A stretch of DNA of 44,782 bases from Caulobacteraceae bacterium (GTDB lineage Bacteria; Pseudomonadota; Alphaproteobacteria; Caulobacterales; Caulobacteraceae). The stretch is taken from NCBI GenBank assembly GCA_947478785.1, contig CANJXI010000026.1, positions 1 through 44,782 on the forward strand. The letters are read 5' to 3'. Below, in pieces: positions 42,740 to 44,782 of the stretch. Positions within the stretch are counted from its first letter, which is position 1. Every line of letters begins with the position of its first letter. The notes beneath the pieces were generated by a model. It was not told the origin of the DNA. It saw nothing but the letters and a program-made list of their open reading frames with translations, and made no database searches. A program made the translations under genes and the position numbers.

Positions 42740-43492
42740 ATGCATCTCGAAGGTACGCCTTCCGAACAGCTGCCCGACGTGCTGGCGACCGGAGAAACCT
42801 CGGCGCGGTACGCTTTCATCTCCCTGTCGGGACGCCATCCCGAGGGGCGGGACGCGGAGTACATCGAGTGGCATTCGCTGGACCACCGCCCGGAGCAGTA
42901 TCGGCTTCCAGAGCTGCGCAATTCGCTTCGCGTCGTCTCGACGCCCGAGTGCCGCAAGGCGCGCGCGGCGAACGCCGCGCCCTATGATCAGGTCGATCAC
43001 GTGATGACCTATCAGTTCACCGACGCGGGCGGGATTCCCGGCTTCTCCGCCCTGGGCGGGGCGCTGAATGTCGGCGGGCGGATGGCCATTCGCCTGCCCA
43101 GCATCGGCTACATGACGGCTGACCTGGCGGGAAAGGTCGCCGCGCCCCGCGCTGTCGCCGGCGCGGACGTCATTCCGTGGCGCCCGGCGCTCGGGGTCTA
43201 CATCGTCATCGAGGAGGGCCAGGCCTCGCCCGCCGACCTGATCGACATTCCGGGCGTGGCCGGTGTCTGGTGGCACCATGGCTCGAAGGCCCCCGCGCCG
43301 TACGACTACGACGCGCGCGGACGGCAGATCACCTACTGCTATCTCGACGAGGATCCGGTCGCGGTCGCCGCCCAGCTTGGCGAGGCCATGAAGAAGCGCT
43401 GGGCTTCCGGAGCGGTCAAAGGGCTCCTGGCCGCGCCCTTCTACGCCATCGTGCCGTTCGACTGGGCCCGGCACCTGCCCGGGGCCGCCTGA
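42740..43492 (+). CDS. EthD-like/dimeric alpha-beta-barrel protein of unknown function
   Basis: A 250-residue soluble protein. I prefer ATG 42740 (AAAGGGAGTGAG upstream) over an in-frame ATG at 42713. The segment EYIEWHSLDHRPEQYRLPEL (~38-57) recalls the helix of EthD-type ferredoxin-like domains. A second half with IPWRPALGVYIVIEEG and PGVAGVWWHHGSK looks like another such domain, so the protein may be an internal tandem. No catalytic residues are recognised. The stop lies one base before the start of the LLM oxidoreductase gene, so the two are coupled. A role in the same reaction is inference. Confidence 0.65.
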   Translation: MHLEGTPSEQLPDVLATGETSARYAFISLSGRHPEGRDAEYIEWHSLDHRPEQYRLPELRNSLRVVSTPECRKARAANAAPYDQVDHVMTYQFTDAGGIPGFSALGGALNVGGRMAIRLPSIGYMTADLAGKVAAPRAVAGADVIPWRPALGVYIVIEEGQASPADLIDIPGVAGVWWHHGSKAPAPYDYDARGRQITYCYLDEDPVAVAAQLGEAMKKRWASGAVKGLLAAPFYAIVPFDWARHLPGAA

Positions 43493-43493
43493 G

Positions 43494-44357
43494 ATGCGGC
43501 TGTCGATCGGCACCCCGGTCGTCACCATGAACCCCCAGGTGCACGGGGCGTGGGAGGAGGACGCCTCGATCGAGGAGATCGCGCGCGTCGCCGAGACGGC
43601 CGACCGCCTGGGCTACCACCACATGACCTGCAGCGAGCATGTGGGGTTGCCGGCCAAGGAACTGGAGCGTCGCGGCGCGCGCTACTGGGACCCGCTAGCG
43701 ACGTTCGGCTATCTCGCCGCCAAGACCGAGCGGATCCGTTTCGCCACCAGCGTCCTGGTGCTCGGCTACCACCACCCGCTGGAGATCGCCAAGCGCTACG
43801 GCACGCTGGACAAGGTGAGCAACGGCCGGGTGATCCTGGGGGTCGGCGTCGGCTCGCTGAAGGAGGAGTTCGACCTCATCGGCGCGCCGTTCGACCAGCG
43901 CGGGCCGCGCGGCGACGATGCGCTGCGCGCGCTGCGCGCGTCGCTGTCGAAGTCGGAGCCGGCCTACCACGGCGAATTCTACGACTTCGAAGGCTTCGTC
44001 ATCGACCCGTGCGCCGTGCAGGATCGCGTTCCCCTGTGGGTCGGCGGGCGCACGATGCTGTCCTTGCGCCGCGCGGCGAGCTTGGCCGATGGCTGGGGTC
44101 CGTTCTCGGTGCCGCCGGCCCAGGCCGCTGAATGGCTGGCCAAGGTGGAGACGCCGGCCGGCTTCGAGGTGGTGCTGCCGCCGACCGCCCGCCTCGACCC
44201 GATCGCCGAACCCGCGCGCACCCAGGACATCCTGGCCGAGACCGCCGGATTTGGGGCGACGATCGTCGCCTGCGGCTTCAAGCACAGCACGCTTTCGGAG
44301 TACCTGGAGAAGCTTGAAGCCCTCGCCGCCGTTCACGCGGCGATGGGCTCGGCCTAG
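43494..44357 (+). CDS. LLM-class (F420-dependent type) oxidoreductase
   Basis: A 287-residue luciferase-like (PF00296) TIM-barrel flavin/F420 enzyme. Motifs: ETADRLGYHHMTCSEHVGLP (~33-52), ATFGYLAAKTERIRFATSVL (~69-88), YGTLDKVSNGRVILGVGVGS (~102-121) and VPLWVGGRTMLSLRRAASLA (~178-197). This pattern is that of Rv2161c-type proteins annotated as F420-dependent. No F420 biosynthesis gene is in the window, so FMN use is also possible. It is coupled to the EthD-like gene. Confidence 0.87.
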   Translation: MRLSIGTPVVTMNPQVHGAWEEDASIEEIARVAETADRLGYHHMTCSEHVGLPAKELERRGARYWDPLATFGYLAAKTERIRFATSVLVLGYHHPLEIAKRYGTLDKVSNGRVILGVGVGSLKEEFDLIGAPFDQRGPRGDDALRALRASLSKSEPAYHGEFYDFEGFVIDPCAVQDRVPLWVGGRTMLSLRRAASLADGWGPFSVPPAQAAEWLAKVETPAGFEVVLPPTARLDPIAEPARTQDILAETAGFGATIVACGFKHSTLSEYLEKLEALAAVHAAMGSA

Positions 44358-44443
44358 GAGCGGAATCGCAAGCTCTTGTCGGGGCAACGCGCATAAGATA
44401 ACGGGCGTAAGTATAAATCCTTAGAACGACAGGGACAGGAAAC

Positions 44444-44782
44444 ATGAGCAATTCGTCAGGCCGGCTCGCCGGCAAGATCGCGATCATCACCGGCGCCAGC
44501 ACGGGCACCGGCCCGGTGATGGCCAAGATGTTCGTCGAGCAGGGGGCCAAGGTGGTGCTCTGCGCGCGCAAGGAAGAGCTGGTCCTGCAGGTGGCCAAGG
44601 ACATCGGTCCGGGCGCCATCGCCATGCGCGCCGACGTCACCAACGAGGACGATGTCCGCGCCCTGGTGGAGCGCGCCATGGACGCCCACGGCCAGGTGGA
44701 CATCCTGCTGAACAACGCCTCGGTGCCCGGCCAGGACAAGTACGTCTGGGAACAGACGGTGGAGAACTGGAACTACACGATC
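44444..44782 (+). CDS. SDR-family oxidoreductase (3' truncated by window end)
   Basis: The first 113 codons of an SDR. The ATG at 44444 follows AGGGACAGGAAAC. The cofactor motif TGASTGTG is at residues 17-24, and NNAS (residues 90-93) stands where NNAG is usual. CARKEELV after the second strand, with Arg42, suggests NADP(H) use. The catalytic Tyr-x3-Lys region lies beyond the window. It is 86 bp downstream of the LLM gene on the same strand and may belong to that unit. Confidence 0.85.
   Translation, partial: MSNSSGRLAGKIAIITGASTGTGPVMAKMFVEQGAKVVLCARKEELVLQVAKDIGPGAIAMRADVTNEDDVRALVERAMDAHGQVDILLNNASVPGQDKYVWEQTVENWNYTI

Noticed and set aside
1..44782. CRISPR arrays, tRNA or rRNA genes
   Set aside because: I saw no regularly spaced short repeats, no cloverleaf-like sequences and no rRNA signatures on reading both strands. 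A tRNA scan was not possible.

Overview
The window is GC-rich, densely packed DNA from a Gram-negative alphaproteobacterium. The gene mix suggests Caulobacterales (Phenylobacterium/Caulobacter type) or a sphingomonad-like relative: a VVVTAQKR-type TonB-dependent receptor, many SDRs and SnoaL/NTF2-fold proteins, MdtABC-type efflux and an IS6-family element. There is no rRNA, tRNA or housekeeping marker, so the genus is inference.

Region 1 (1-6353) looks mobile or recently rearranged. It opens with the C-terminus of a large serine recombinase. A small HTH protein, an unrecognised UPF0149-like protein, an exported staphylococcal-type nuclease and a RecD2-like helicase follow, with most neighbours overlapping by one to four bases. 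An exact 31-bp direct repeat brackets one small secreted protein of unknown function. An 829-bp IS6-family element with 16-bp inverted repeats comes next. It abuts a decayed 3' fragment of a 3-mercaptopyruvate sulfurtransferase gene (sseA).

Region 2 (6348-13078) is a sulfate-ester module. A TetR-type regulator, an exported sulfatase and a formylglycine-generating enzyme form a minus-strand operon with a clear palindromic operator. Divergent from it are a TauD/TfdA (AtsK-like) dioxygenase and an amidohydrolase.

Region 3 (13100-22313) is a complete tripartite multidrug efflux operon in the order mdtA-mdtB-mdtC-outer-membrane factor. It has unusual additions: a Cys-rich tail on the adaptor and low-complexity inserts in MdtC and in the outer-membrane factor.

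Region 4 (22488-44782) is a long array of catabolic genes in short, often divergent units: five SDRs (one with a degenerate active site, one cut by the window edge), a second TauD dioxygenase, an epoxide hydrolase, a D-aminoacylase-like amidohydrolase, an enoyl-CoA hydratase-like protein, two SnoaL-like proteins, a cytochrome P450, a GDSL hydrolase, a tannase/feruloyl-esterase-type hydrolase, a GPH-family transporter, a Rieske oxygenase alpha subunit, a DUF1214 protein, a TonB receptor, an EthD-like protein and an F420-type LLM oxidoreductase. Taken together this reads as uptake across the outer membrane (TonB), trimming of ester and sulfate groups in the periplasm, inner-membrane import (GPH transporter), and oxidative then CoA-linked breakdown of a hydrophobic, probably cyclic natural product or xenobiotic, with the RND pump giving protection. 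The substrate cannot be read from the sequence.
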